29,578 nucleotides of DNA from JABCPE02 sp963521545 (GCA_963521545.1 CAUQVP010000010.1:1-29578), one strand, 5' to 3'; positions 1 to 8,460 are shown, numbered from the stretch's first letter. A program made the numbers and translations. The notes: generated by a model not told the origin, from the letters alone.

Positions 1-54
1 AATAACTCTCTCTGGAATATAAGACCCTGAACCTATGATTATAGTATTTGGCAT
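1..54 (-). CDS. 3-oxoacyl-ACP synthase III-like protein, N-terminal fragment (runs off left edge)
   Basis: The minus strand from 54 to the window edge reads MPNTIIIGSGSYIPERVI, 18 codons starting with ATG. This is the usual beginning of the ketoacyl-ACP synthase III (FabH-like, thiolase-fold) family: a short beta strand followed by G-x-G-S-Y-x-P-E. These enzymes join an acyl-CoA to malonyl-ACP to start fatty-acid synthesis, or make related ketides. The catalytic Cys-His-Asn residues lie outside the window, so FabH itself cannot be told apart from a paralogue. The family call rests on 18 residues only. Confidence 0.6.
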   Translation of the reverse strand, partial: MPNTIIIGSGSYIPERVI

Positions 55-329
55 AATTGTGATTTTTTTAGTTTATTGTAAAATTCCTAAAGGATAGAAC
101 TCCTACCCCGCTCATATAAATAAGGATTTATAAATTTTATAGCACAAAAATTACAAAAAATAAATAGCCTTACTTAAAATTGTTAGCAAATATACAATAA
201 TAAATTAAATAATTATTGATTTGTCAGAGGGAAAAAATATATTTGGTATAATATATTATTTATTAGAGAGTTAATTTCATTTATAAACTTTATTTCTCAT
301 CAAAAAATTTATCCCTTACAAAGTTATAA
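55..329 (-). promoter_or_regulatory. upstream region of the ketoacyl-ACP synthase III-like gene, with a -7 box
   Basis: This AT-rich stretch between the rny terminator and the ketoacyl synthase start holds no gene that I can see. On the minus strand TATATTTG (187-194) matches the Bacteroidota -7 consensus TAnnTTTG exactly. No TTG -33 element stands at the expected spacing. The box would give a leader of roughly 130 bases, which contains a GC-rich patch at 92-112 of unknown role. Confidence 0.35.
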
Positions 330-356
330 AAAAGCCTCCCAAAAAGGAAGGCTTTT
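330..356 (-). terminator. Rho-independent terminator of rny
   Basis: On the minus strand an 8-bp arm AAAAGCCT pairs with AGGCTTTT. One mismatch and two further C-G pairs extend it, around an A/T loop, and a T run follows. It begins a few bases after the rny stop codon, so it closes that transcript. Confidence 0.8.
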
Positions 357-361
357 CAAAA

Positions 362-1924
362 TTATCTTGCTATATTTACTGCTCTAGTTTCGCGGATTAC
401 CGTTACTTTTACTTGCCCTGGGTAAGTCAGTTCATTTTGTATTTTCTCTGAAATATCATACGAAAGCTGATGAGCTCTTTCATCATTCACTTTACTACTC
501 TCTACCATTACTCTCAGTTCCCTACCTGCTTGTATCGCGAACGCATTAGAAACTCCATCAAAGCTTAATGCTGCTGCTTCTAAATCTTTCAACCTTTGGA
601 TATATGATTCTAGAACTTGTCTTCTTGCTCCTGGTCTCGCTCCTGAGATAGCATCCGCTACTTGAACGATTGGAGATAATAGAGAAGTCATCTCTATCTC
701 ATCGTGGTGTGCACCAATAGCATTGACAACCTCTGGATTTTCACCAAATTTCTCCGCCCACTGCATTCCTAAAAGCGCGTGTGGCAACTCAGATTCTTCC
801 TCTGGAACTTTTCCTATATCGTGCAATAGTCCTGCTCTTTTAGCTAATTTTACATTTAATCCAAGCTCCGCAGCCATAGTAGCAGCTATATTTGCCACCT
901 CTCTAGAGTGCTGTAACAGGTTTTGCCCATAGGAAGAACGATATTTCATTCTACCCACTATTTTCACAAGTTCTGGATGAAGTCCGTGGATACCCAAATC
1001 TATTATCGTTCTCTTCCCTACTTCTATGATTTCCTCTTCTATCTGTTTGCGGGTTTTTTCTACAACTTCCTCTATCCTTGCAGGGTGAATTCTTCCATCG
1101 GTAACAAGTCTATGAAGCGAAAGGCGTGCAATCTCTCTCCTTACAGGGTCAAAACACGAAAGCAAAATAGCTTCTGGCGTATCATCTACTATAATTTCCA
1201 CTCCTGTAGCCGATTCCAAAGCACGGATATTTCGCCCTTCTCTACCGATAATTCTTCCTTTAACCTCATCAGATTCTATATTAAATACTGAAACTGAATT
1301 CTCAATCGCCTGCTCTGTCCCGATTCTCTGAATGGTCTGAATAACGATTTTTCTTGCTTCATTTTTCGCATTCATCTGAGCCTCTTCCATTATGTTCTGA
1401 ACATAGGCTTGGGCTCTGGTTTTCGCTTCTGCTTTTAGAGACTCTACCAATTCTTTTTTGGCCTCATCGGCAGAATAGTTAGAGATTTTTTCCAGCATTT
1501 CTACTTTTTGAGAAATGGCTTCATTGAGTTCAGCTTGTTTTTTATCAACGATTTCTGACTTTCTTTGATATTCAGTCTGTTGTTTTTCTAAATCCTTTTC
1601 TAGTCTAGAAACTTTACTGAGTTCATCATTTAGTTTACTTTCTTTATCCTTTGCTCTTTTCTCTATTTCCTGCATTTTTTTCTCACGAGCTTGGATATTG
1701 GCATCATGTTCTGTCTTTAATTCTAAAAACTTTTCTTTTGCCTGAACTATTCTCTCTTTCTTTATAGATTCTGCTTGCACATTGGCATTTTGAATGATAT
1801 TCTCTGCACTTTGTTTAGCATCTTTTATAATGAAATTAGCTTTGGAATTTGTGGCTTTCCTTGAATAAAGAATTCCTCCCAAAGCTCCCACTACAAGACC
1901 TATTATGATATAAATTATCTCCAT
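362..1924 (-). CDS. rny: ribonuclease Y
   Basis: RNase Y is a membrane-anchored endoribonuclease that starts decay of many mRNAs. The 520 residues are full length for the family. In order: one membrane helix (about residues 2-20), a long coiled coil (about 25-195, rich in E, K and Q), a KH RNA-binding domain with the loop IIGREGRNIR (225-234), and an HD hydrolase domain with H339, the pair H368-D369 within LLHDIGK, and H406-H407. ATG at 1924 places the membrane helix right at the N terminus. It lies downstream of zapA with the 6S-like RNA between them, and a hairpin terminator follows the stop. All expected catalytic and binding motifs are present. Confidence 0.97.
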   Translation of the reverse strand: MEIIYIIIGLVVGALGGILYSRKATNSKANFIIKDAKQSAENIIQNANVQAESIKKERIVQAKEKFLELKTEHDANIQAREKKMQEIEKRAKDKESKLNDELSKVSRLEKDLEKQQTEYQRKSEIVDKKQAELNEAISQKVEMLEKISNYSADEAKKELVESLKAEAKTRAQAYVQNIMEEAQMNAKNEARKIVIQTIQRIGTEQAIENSVSVFNIESDEVKGRIIGREGRNIRALESATGVEIIVDDTPEAILLSCFDPVRREIARLSLHRLVTDGRIHPARIEEVVEKTRKQIEEEIIEVGKRTIIDLGIHGLHPELVKIVGRMKYRSSYGQNLLQHSREVANIAATMAAELGLNVKLAKRAGLLHDIGKVPEEESELPHALLGMQWAEKFGENPEVVNAIGAHHDEIEMTSLLSPIVQVADAISGARPGARRQVLESYIQRLKDLEAAALSFDGVSNAFAIQAGRELRVMVESSKVNDERAHQLSYDISEKIQNELTYPGQVKVTVIRETRAVNIAR

Positions 1925-1969
1925 TATCTATTAACTATTTTATTATTTTTTCTTTCCAATATTTTTACA

Positions 1970-2115
1970 AAAAACCCACAATAATCCATTTGTGATGTTA
2001 GAGTAAACTCCCTATCAACACGATTTGAGCTTATTTCTACTCTCTGTAATCCGACAAGATGACGGCACGCCATTGAGCAGACCTTTACTCGGTAATTGTT
2101 TAGCGTTGAGTTTAC
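1970..2115 (-). ncRNA. ssrS: probable 6S RNA (flavobacterial type)
   Basis: The 226-base gap between zapA and rny folds, on the minus strand, into a rod. A perfect 8-bp closing stem pairs GTAAACTC (2108-2115) with GAGTTTAC (2003-2010). It continues, past a bulge, as AACGC with GTGTT. A wide bubble of about 25 bases per side follows, then CTGCTC with GAGTAG, then an apical region. A -7-like box TAACTTTA (2121-2128) lies just before the 5' end. A short CACAA/TTGTG hairpin and a T6 run lie at the 3' end. A rod with a central open bubble is the hallmark of 6S RNA, which binds RNA polymerase holoenzyme. In gammaproteobacteria ssrS also lies next to zapA. The identification is from shape and context, and the exact ends are estimates. 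Confidence 0.6.
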
Positions 2116-2150
2116 CTAAATAAAGTTAGAATTATTGCAGGCTTCATTTA

Positions 2151-2450
2151 TTATTCTTTGTTATCCTCCTCCAGCTCCTCCAAAAAATTTATTACTTCTT
2201 TCAGCTTTTCATCAGCTTCTTTCAGCTCTCTATCTTTTTTCTGTAAATTAAACTCTGCATTTATCATAAGCCTAAGAGCGGTCATTGCAAGAGCATCCTG
2301 TTTGTCTTTGGTAGCATAGTTATTCTCCATCTCCTTTATCGTCATCTCTATATTTTTCCCTATCCTACGCACCACTTCCTCCTGCTCTGGAGTAATATAC
2401 ATTGCATAATATCGTCCTGCGATATTTATTCTTATTTCCTGCTGTGCCAT
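2151..2450 (-). CDS. zapA: cell division protein ZapA
   Basis: ZapA binds FtsZ filaments at midcell and promotes their bundling. The 99 residues match the family's usual length. The N-terminal part (IRINIAGRYYAMYITPEQEE, residues 6-25) is the ZapA globular head, and the C-terminal half (about 60-99) is a coiled coil ending in an acidic tail. The ATG overlaps the TAA stop of the preceding small coiled-coil gene (TAATG), so the two are translationally coupled. The 6S-like RNA lies immediately downstream. Confidence 0.9.
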   Translation of the reverse strand: MAQQEIRINIAGRYYAMYITPEQEEVVRRIGKNIEMTIKEMENNYATKDKQDALAMTALRLMINAEFNLQKKDRELKEADEKLKEVINFLEELEEDNKE

Positions 2451-2752
2451 TACATTCCAGTATTTCTAAGATAAGCTATACATGCATCAATTTCCTTAAT
2501 CAGTCTATTGATATGATTTTTCATCAATCTATTATGGTCTGGATTACCAGAAATTGCTGAAATCAATTTTATCTTTTTTTGTTCCTCCTTCAACTCCTGA
2601 TTTTCTCTCTGCTCCTCTTCATATTTCCCTTTCAGCAAATCATATTTTTTCTGCAAATCCTCATATTCTTTTGACAATTCTTTATAATCTTTATTGATTT
2701 TTAGAATTTTATCTCTTAATACAGAAAAATTTTTATCTAAATCTACTGACAT
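2450..2752 (-). CDS. small coiled-coil protein cotranscribed with zapA (ZapB-like)
   Basis: This 100-residue protein is almost wholly coiled coil from about residue 8 to 65, with heptads rich in L, K, E and Y. A C-terminal segment (about 70-100) has an NRLMKNHINRLIKEID helix and a conserved-looking end. I see no enzyme motif. A short coiled-coil gene directly before zapA is a recurring arrangement in Bacteroidota, and the TAATG overlap with zapA argues for a joint role in Z-ring organisation. Calling it ZapB-like is inference from size, coiled coil and context. Confidence 0.65.
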   Translation of the reverse strand: MSVDLDKNFSVLRDKILKINKDYKELSKEYEDLQKKYDLLKGKYEEEQRENQELKEEQKKIKLISAISGNPDHNRLMKNHINRLIKEIDACIAYLRNTGM

Positions 2753-2781
2753 CTCCAGAAGTTTGTTCTAACCTTAATACG

Positions 2782-2789
2782 CAAAATTA
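2782..2789 (-). promoter_or_regulatory. candidate -7 box for the coiled-coil gene/zapA operon
   Basis: TAATTTTG on the minus strand fits TAnnTTTG, 29 bases before the ATG at 2752. The porT terminator lies just upstream, so a promoter is expected here. There is no TTG at the normal -33 spacing. Confidence 0.4.
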
Positions 2790-2822
2790 CAATTTTTTTT
2801 GGATTTTTACTAAATTTTAAAT

Positions 2823-2848
2823 AAAAAACCATAAACTTTCGTCTATGG
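2823..2848 (-). terminator. Rho-independent terminator of the ubiE-porT operon
   Basis: On the minus strand CCATAGAC pairs with GTTTATGG (8 bp, one G-U) around a GAAA tetraloop, followed by a T6 run. It starts 8 bases after the porT stop. Confidence 0.85.
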
Positions 2849-2856
2849 CTCTCTTT

Positions 2857-3597
2857 TTATTCAAATTTTAGGACAAACATCAGTGCATTTGTCTTTAAGG
2901 AAGACATCGTTCCTGCCCAATAGTTAGGCGTCGTAGAATTGTCCTGCACCAGTTCATTATTTATCAAGAATGTTCCTCGTATCGCGGGAGTAAGTTTAAA
3001 CTTAGAAAAATAAAACTGTATTCCTATCTCCGCTGACCATGCAAAATTATTCGTTCTCGTTCTAAAAGTCCCTTGCAGATTGTCATTCACACTTTTTTCA
3101 TTTGACTGTAAATTCACCAGCCAATTCACCCCTGCAGCTGCGTAAGGACGAGAGTTAAACCATCTATTTCCATGAAGTTCCAGCATTACAGGAACATCTA
3201 CATAAGTGGATTTCACCTTTCTCAAAGTGTATAAATCTCTATCAGCAGGATTCACTGCTAAAACTGCTGCATTTTTAAAAGTAAGCTCCCTCTCCACGAA
3301 CTGAATCCCCGGCTCTAGCCTGATATCTAGATAATCATTGAGTTTCATTCTTCCTATAAGTCCAGCCCCAAATCCCACAGAATTCCTCACTATCACAGGG
3401 CTGTTCTGCTCTGAAAATCCATCCGCTAGTTTTACTTTGTAATCAAAACTATTGGCATTCAGATAAAAACCATAGCTGTATTTATCCACATCTATCCACT
3501 CCAGCCTGTCTGGTCTGTCCCTGATATTAAACAGCGACTGTGCGTCTGACATTGAAAAAAATCCAAACAATGATAATATTCCAAACAATTTTTTCAT
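2857..3597 (-). CDS. porT: PorT-family outer-membrane beta-barrel protein (type IX secretion)
   Basis: PorT is needed for the Bacteroidota type IX secretion system, which moves CTD-tagged proteins such as adhesins and gliding proteins across the outer membrane. The 246 residues begin with a signal peptide (about 1-19, cleavage near SDA-Q). The rest is consistent with an eight-strand barrel of alternating hydrophobic residues, ending in an aromatic residue near the C terminus (MFVLKFE). Length and the position one base after ubiE, a pairing common in Flavobacteriia, support the call. A generic outer-membrane-beta-barrel protein is the alternative. Confidence 0.8.
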   Translation of the reverse strand: MKKLFGILSLFGFFSMSDAQSLFNIRDRPDRLEWIDVDKYSYGFYLNANSFDYKVKLADGFSEQNSPVIVRNSVGFGAGLIGRMKLNDYLDIRLEPGIQFVERELTFKNAAVLAVNPADRDLYTLRKVKSTYVDVPVMLELHGNRWFNSRPYAAAGVNWLVNLQSNEKSVNDNLQGTFRTRTNNFAWSAEIGIQFYFSKFKLTPAIRGTFLINNELVQDNSTTPNYWAGTMSSLKTNALMFVLKFE

Positions 3598-3598
3598 C

Positions 3599-4330
3599 TT
3601 ATTTTTTTGCTTTATAAATTGTTACAATTCCTAAACTTAATTTTTTATACTCCACTTTTGAAAACCCCAAATCTAGTAAAATATTTTTCATTCTCTCCCC
3701 ACAGAGAAAATTCTGCACAGAGTCTGGCAGATAGGTGTACGCCTCCTTTTCACCAGAAATCATCTTTGCTAAAAATGGAAGCACTTTCCTAAAATAAAAA
3801 TTATACAAAGGCGACAAAACTCCCTCCATTTTTGAAAATTCTAAAATATAGACATTCCCATTTTCCTTGACCACTCGCCTCAGTTCACTTAGACCTTTTT
3901 CTAAGTTTTCAAAATTCCTTACTCCAAATCCAACGCTCACAGCATCGAATTTATTACTTTCAAAAGGTAAATTTTCTGCATTTGCTTTCCGAATGGTTAT
4001 GTCAGCTCCCAGCTCTTTGATTTTTTTATCGGCCAAATTGAGCATTTCTTGGGACAAATCCACAGCGGTTATTTTCACTCGAAAGTTTTTCCAAAGCGCT
4101 ATTGCCAGTTCGCCCGTTCCTGTGGCAACATCCAGAATCTGTTTTGGGTCATCGCTCTCCATCCATTTCACTAAGCTTTTTCGCCACAAAAGGTCTATCC
4201 TAAGCGAAAACAAGCGATTAAAGAAATCATATTTCGGAGCTATTCTATCGAACATATTTTCCACTCTCAAAGTTTTATTTGAGGCAGAATCATCTACTTT
4301 CGGATTTAAGTTCGATTGATTTTCAAGCAT
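3599..4330 (-). CDS. ubiE: demethylmenaquinone methyltransferase UbiE/MenG
   Basis: The enzyme uses S-adenosylmethionine to C-methylate demethylmenaquinol, the last step of menaquinone synthesis; flavobacteria rely on menaquinone and not ubiquinone. The 243 residues show the UbiE N-terminal signature (MFDRIAPKYDFFNRLFS, 26-42), SAM motif I DVATGTGE (67-74), the acidic residue of motif II in AVDLS (about 91) and the VGFGVRNF segment (about 132-139). Length is normal. The gene is followed after one base by porT, so the two form one transcript ending at 2823-2848. A -7 box lies 31 bases before the ATG. Confidence 0.94.
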   Translation of the reverse strand: MLENQSNLNPKVDDSASNKTLRVENMFDRIAPKYDFFNRLFSLRIDLLWRKSLVKWMESDDPKQILDVATGTGELAIALWKNFRVKITAVDLSQEMLNLADKKIKELGADITIRKANAENLPFESNKFDAVSVGFGVRNFENLEKGLSELRRVVKENGNVYILEFSKMEGVLSPLYNFYFRKVLPFLAKMISGEKEAYTYLPDSVQNFLCGERMKNILLDLGFSKVEYKKLSLGIVTIYKAKK

Positions 4331-4360
4331 TTAATATACCTTTCAAAATATATTCAGCGG

Positions 4361-4368
4361 CAAATATA
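4361..4368 (-). promoter_or_regulatory. candidate -7 box of the ubiE-porT promoter
   Basis: TATATTTG on the minus strand fits TAnnTTTG exactly and sits 31 bases before the ubiE ATG. The only upstream TTG is at a 13-base spacing, shorter than usual. Confidence 0.45.
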
Positions 4369-4401
4369 TCACAAAAAAAATCAAATCATCATTATATCCA
4401 A

Positions 4402-6510
4402 TTATTTCCCTGTTCTATTTAGCAAGTCATCTATGCTGATGTCTCTTATGTCATTATCAAATTTCTTCCCTGTTTGGAATTGATAAGAGAATTTTATTGA
4501 AATTCCGCGAGAATTATTTTTGGTGTAATTATATGTATAAATTCCGTTAATATCCGAATATCCTTTCGTTCTGTTGCTATTGAAAACATCAGAAATATTC
4601 AGGGTTAAATTTGCTTTATTTTCAAATAATGGAATTCTCAGATTCAGGTCTGTATAAAAATTGGAATAATTATAATTAAACTGCTGTCTGCTGGGCGTGG
4701 AGTAATTCACTGAAACATCTAATTTCACTTTTTTGAACAAATCAAAACTATGAATGCTCTCCAAAGTCGCATAATAAGACTGAGTGGAAAGGTTATACTG
4801 CCCAGCTTTGAAACTACTGTGAGAAAGGTTTATTTTATTGGTCGTATTCCAAAAATCAGCAATTTTTACAGGAATATTAACATTAAAAAGAAAAGTATTC
4901 TGATATCCAGCATTTTCAAGTTTTGAAAATAAAACTCCGTTGTTCAAGAGATTAGAAACATTGATAATGTTATTTTCTGAATAAAGATAACGAAACACAA
5001 AAGAATATTTTTTCATCAAAACATATCCTGCCTGTGAGATAAAATAATCCACTGGCTTCAGATACTGATTTCCAGAACTCCACACATCGGTCTGCTCCAC
5101 CATAATGGTAGGGTCATAGCTAAAAAAAGAAGGTCTGGTAAATCGTTTGGAAGCGTGAAGATAAAAAGTGTGGTTTTTATCGTGAGTATATGTAACCGTT
5201 GCTGAAGGCAGAAATTTATTATAATTCACCCTGCCGTCTAATCCTTTATTCGTTTGAAAATCAGCATCAGTATATTCATTTCTCAATCCCAAATTATACT
5301 TTAATTTTCCTTTAGACAAAGAATAATTGAGATAAGCGGAATATATATTTTCATTGAAATAAAAATTCTGTGAGCGGCTGTCTATAAAAGTATCAAAACT
5401 ATAATAATCAGCTGTATTTCTATTGTCACTGTTGGAAAATTTTACTCCAAATGAGAGTTTGTTCTGTTCGTTGATTTTTTTAGTGTAATCTGCTGAAGCT
5501 GTAAAGATTTTATAATCTAATCTGCCGTTTTGGGTATAATTTTCTGAATTTAAAAATATACCATTTGTATAAAAATCATTATAACTCCTGAACGGATTAT
5601 AAAAATTCTCCAAAGCATAGTCGGCATTGATAGTCAGCTCATCATCTTTATCTGATGAAAAGTCATACTGCAAGGAAAAAGTATGCGTTTTATCCTTAGT
5701 TTCAGAAAAATTATTAATGAAAGAAGTTCCCGAACTGGATAAAGTCTGAGTTTTGTAGTGATAAACATAGTTTTTATCCAAATCCATATCAGCAGTATAG
5801 TTGTAAAGAAAACTCAGCTTATGTTTATCATTAAAATCATAATCCAAATTAAAGGTTGCATTATTCCCAAAACGCTTGGTTTTGCCTCCATATTCGCCCT
5901 CTCTGATCAGCTGGTCAGTCCATTTTTGAAGGGAATTCCCTTTCGCATCAGAATATTTTATAAAATAATCTCCTGATGCATAAACTCTGAGCTTCCCAAA
6001 GGTTGCCATATAGTTGGCATTGCTGTTATACCCAAATTTATCGTTATAATAAACACCTGTTTCCAGCCCAAGAACCTGCCCTTCCACTTTTTTAGTTGTA
6101 ATGATAATCTGCGCTGTGTAGCGGCTGTCCATAGAAGCATCTGGAGTATCGTTTATCTCTATATTCTTTATAGTTTTGGCATCCAAAGAAGACAGAAAAG
6201 TATCAAACTGGTCAGGGCTTATTTTGACTTCTTTTTTGTTAAGAATGATTTGTATTTTATCACTTCCCAAAATTTTCAGTCCGTTGGAATAACTGACATT
6301 TGGAGAAAATTTTATAATTTCAGAAACATTCTCTTTCTGCTCTAGCAGTGTCCCTGAAACATTCAGTTGGTATCCTTTTAAAGTCTGTGCTACAGGCTGT
6401 TTCTTTATTATAGAAACTTCTTTTATCTCTGTAACTTTCACAGAATCTTTCTTCTCCTGTGCTAAAAACACAGCAGGAATCAACCCGATGAAATAAAATG
6501 TTTTCTTCAT
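4402..6510 (-). CDS. TonB-dependent-receptor-like outer-membrane beta-barrel protein
   Basis: A signal peptide (about 1-17, cleavage before QEKKDS) is followed by a reduced plug-like domain (about 25-145; note LNVSGTLLEQKENVSEIIKF and the degenerate DSRYTAQIIITTKK). A large barrel of about 550 residues follows, built from alternating Y/N/F-rich strands. The 702 residues lack the N-terminal carboxypeptidase-regulatory-like domain usual in SusC proteins. No SusD gene is next to it. This fits the Bacteroidota 'outer membrane beta-barrel family' (OMP_b-brl_3 type). The substrate cannot be told from sequence; no siderophore or metal gene is adjacent. A spaced ATG with a short leader suggests its own transcript. 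Confidence 0.8.
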   Translation of the reverse strand: MKKTFYFIGLIPAVFLAQEKKDSVKVTEIKEVSIIKKQPVAQTLKGYQLNVSGTLLEQKENVSEIIKFSPNVSYSNGLKILGSDKIQIILNKKEVKISPDQFDTFLSSLDAKTIKNIEINDTPDASMDSRYTAQIIITTKKVEGQVLGLETGVYYNDKFGYNSNANYMATFGKLRVYASGDYFIKYSDAKGNSLQKWTDQLIREGEYGGKTKRFGNNATFNLDYDFNDKHKLSFLYNYTADMDLDKNYVYHYKTQTLSSSGTSFINNFSETKDKTHTFSLQYDFSSDKDDELTINADYALENFYNPFRSYNDFYTNGIFLNSENYTQNGRLDYKIFTASADYTKKINEQNKLSFGVKFSNSDNRNTADYYSFDTFIDSRSQNFYFNENIYSAYLNYSLSKGKLKYNLGLRNEYTDADFQTNKGLDGRVNYNKFLPSATVTYTHDKNHTFYLHASKRFTRPSFFSYDPTIMVEQTDVWSSGNQYLKPVDYFISQAGYVLMKKYSFVFRYLYSENNIINVSNLLNNGVLFSKLENAGYQNTFLFNVNIPVKIADFWNTTNKINLSHSSFKAGQYNLSTQSYYATLESIHSFDLFKKVKLDVSVNYSTPSRQQFNYNYSNFYTDLNLRIPLFENKANLTLNISDVFNSNRTKGYSDINGIYTYNYTKNNSRGISIKFSYQFQTGKKFDNDIRDISIDDLLNRTGK

Positions 6511-6595
6511 TCTTTTTTGTCCAAATTTAAATAAAAAAGTCCGAAACTATTGATAATTAAAGCTGTTTTTATTTTTTTCATCGCTCGGATATTTT

Positions 6596-7009
6596 CTATT
6601 TATAATATTCAAATGAAACTCCGTTGGGATTGTAAAGGTTACAACAAAAGACAATTTCATATCTATTGACATTAGAAGGTAATTTCATAAAAGATATTTC
6701 ACTAAATATTGCCTTTGCTTCCTTCTCTAATTTAATTTTGTCTGGCGCACAATATCTTGTATCATATGCATATATTTTATAAGTTATGGAAGGTTTCTTC
6801 TCTTCAGCTTTCTTTATAGGAAAGCTTTCTATTTCAGTTATATTATATTTATCTTTTATTTTTTTCAATTCCGTTTTTTCATTTTCTATCTCAATATATT
6901 GAGGATTAGAAAAATAATTAATCCCAGAAACAGCAACAAAACAAAACGCATAATAACTTATAAATAAAACACTTACAGAAATTAAAATTATTTTTATCTT
7001 TTTTTTCAT
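6596..7009 (-). CDS. membrane-anchored protein of unknown function
   Basis: I do not recognise this 137-residue protein. A basic start and one hydrophobic helix (about 5-30, with FVAVSG at its end) suggest an inner-membrane anchor or uncleaved signal, with the rest outside the cytoplasm. The domain has three cysteines, an isolated one (DTRYCAPD) and an adjacent pair near the end (VFCCNLYNPNG), which could form disulphides. The stop is TAG. The gene follows the 85-residue gene by 21 bases and is probably cotranscribed with it. It opens the block of small accessory genes between the beta-barrel gene and the hsdS module. Confidence 0.6.
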   Translation of the reverse strand: MKKKIKIILISVSVLFISYYAFCFVAVSGINYFSNPQYIEIENEKTELKKIKDKYNITEIESFPIKKAEEKKPSITYKIYAYDTRYCAPDKIKLEKEAKAIFSEISFMKLPSNVNRYEIVFCCNLYNPNGVSFEYYK

Positions 7010-7030
7010 TTATGGATAAGAATATTAACT

Positions 7031-7288
7031 TTACCAATAGATTGTAATTGGAAAACAAATCAGTTTATCAGAAACATACTGGTCATACATTTTATGTTCA
7101 TATTTCTGTTTATCATCCATATCCTCTATTTTCATATCACCAGCATTTCTAGGCGAATAAAAATACCATTTATAAGTAGGGCTTGTCTTAATGAAAAAAT
7201 ATCTTTCATTAAACTCATCATCCTCATAAATACCACTAAGTAAATACATCAGAATAAATAACAAAACATATATTATCTTTCTAACCAT
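7031..7288 (-). CDS. small exported or membrane protein, unknown
   Basis: The 85 residues have a hydrophobic N-terminal segment (about 4-19, VRKIIYVLLFILMYLLSG) and then a charged, aromatic domain (YKWYFYSPRNAG, DDKQKYEHKMYDQYVSDK). I do not recognise the family. It is 21 bases upstream of the next gene and probably forms a pair with it. The 167 bases before it are AT-rich and show no other gene. Confidence 0.5.
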   Translation of the reverse strand: MVRKIIYVLLFILMYLLSGIYEDDEFNERYFFIKTSPTYKWYFYSPRNAGDMKIEDMDDKQKYEHKMYDQYVSDKLICFPITIYW

Positions 7289-7455
7289 ATTCTATTTCTT
7301 TTGAGTTTTTTAAATAAGTGGATTTTATTAATATTTTCTATCTCCCTTTCATAATTTTTTTAAATTTAATCTACCCTAAATTGTTCCATAAAACTATTTT
7401 ATGTTTAACCGAATAGTATTTTAATACTTTTAAAATAACCTCCGTAGCCCAAATA

Positions 7456-7872
7456 TCATTTATTACATTTACCTATAATTGTATCTGGATCATAAAAATC
7501 CCCATATTTCTTGTAATATCTTAAAAATCCTACTTTCTGCAATGTATCATTTTTACAAGGCTCATAATAAAATGCTCCTATTCCGCTTTCATCTTGATAA
7601 ACCGATAAAACTTCAGCTCCAAATCCAGAGGACTCCTCATTATCAATAAAATAACGAGAATTATATGTATATTCATAAAAATCAACACTCTTTTCTATCT
7701 TTTCATTTATTATAAATTCTTTTATTTGTTTTCTTAGTGCTGTTCTATCATTAGGAATATTTTTTATCAAAATTAAATCCATAGTATTGGACTCTATAAA
7801 CTCCGTTTTCTTCTCTCCACAAGAAGAAAATAAAACTAGTAACACTATTATTATAATTTTGGACTTCCCCAT
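7456..7872 (-). CDS. lipoprotein of unknown function (paralogue A)
   Basis: This 138-residue protein has a lipoprotein signal peptide with lipobox FSSC (Cys18) followed by GEKK. It is probably tethered to a membrane after lipidation. The mature part is similar along its length to the broken gene just upstream (7907-8390). Shared points are KK/EK-x-EF after the Cys, the LIKNIPND/LLKNLPRD stretch, F-Y-x-Y-T-(6)-YFI(D/E)N, and the end T-I-x-x-C-(N/H)-K. The family has no name I can give. Tandem copies of small lipoproteins are common in toxin-immunity and outer-membrane accessory regions of flavobacteria, but function here is unknown. Confidence 0.65.
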   Translation of the reverse strand: MGKSKIIIIVLLVLFSSCGEKKTEFIESNTMDLILIKNIPNDRTALRKQIKEFIINEKIEKSVDFYEYTYNSRYFIDNEESSGFGAEVLSVYQDESGIGAFYYEPCKNDTLQKVGFLRYYKKYGDFYDPDTIIGKCNK

Positions 7873-7906
7873 ATCTCTTTCTTTCTCAAAATTTTAAAAA
7901 TCTCTC

Positions 7907-8390
7907 CTATTTACAATGATAAATAAGTGTATCTATTTCTCTCTTACTACCTTCTAATCCAGCATTACCATAAAAGTACAATTCCCCTACCAGCTTGGTG
8001 CTATCTTTTTCACACTTAGAAATAAAAAAAGTAGCTATTTTATCTTCTGGATAATCAAATAAAGAATTGTCTGAAAAACCACTATCTGTATCTTCTTTAT
8101 TTTCAATAAAATAACTTGTATCCCAAGTATATCTATAAAAAAAATATTTGTTTTTGGTAAAAATTCTCAGCAATAATAAATTCCTTTTTATTTTTTATTA
8201 AGGAATCTTCATTTGGTAAATTCTTTGACAAAAAACTTTTTATTTCTTCCTTAATAGATTTATCATCTCTTGGAAGATTCTTTAATAAGAAAGTTGATGG
8301 TTTTACTTTGGACTGCACAAACTCCACCTTTTCTTCTTTGCAAGAAAGCATAATTAGCATTACAAAAAATACAAATACTCTATTTTTCAT
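7907..8390 (-). pseudogene. lipoprotein paralogue B, interrupted by a frameshift in a T8 run
   Basis: The 5' part (start MKNRVFVFF at 8390; an in-frame ATG at 8417 is also possible) encodes a lipoprotein signal with lipobox MLSC and a domain like paralogue A. The frame ends at 8133. The remainder continues in another frame down to 7907 (YRYTWDTSYFIENKE and the end IDTLIYHCK). The break lies at a run of eight T on the minus strand (8137-8144). Seven T would restore ...QIFFYRYTWDTSYF, which lines up with VDFYEYTYNSRYF of paralogue A. So the interruption is one extra T. It may be decay, a slippage-type phase switch or an assembly error. Confidence 0.75.
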
Positions 8391-8427
8391 TTTATGGTTG
8401 TTTTTTTTCTTTCCCAAAAATATAAAT

Positions 8428-8451
8428 AAAAGAACGAATATTCGCTCTTTT
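8428..8451 (-). terminator. palindromic hairpin, probable terminator
   Basis: AAAAGAGCGAATATTCGTTCTTTT on the minus strand is a near-perfect palindrome (one G-U), followed by an A/T-rich tract. It lies after the 187-residue gene and before paralogue B. Because it is palindromic it could act on either strand. Confidence 0.5.
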
Positions 8452-8460
8452 ACTTGTCTA

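Noticed and set aside
723..1291. Plus-strand open frames opposite rny
   Set aside because: They are the complement of the well-supported RNase Y gene and lack family features.
1970..2115. tmRNA as an alternative for the RNA between zapA and rny
   Set aside because: It is less than half the needed length and has neither an alanine-tRNA-like end nor a tag frame.
3607..4319. Plus-strand open frames opposite ubiE
   Set aside because: Antisense to a gene with clear SAM-methyltransferase motifs; low-complexity Ser/Phe-rich products typical of shadows.
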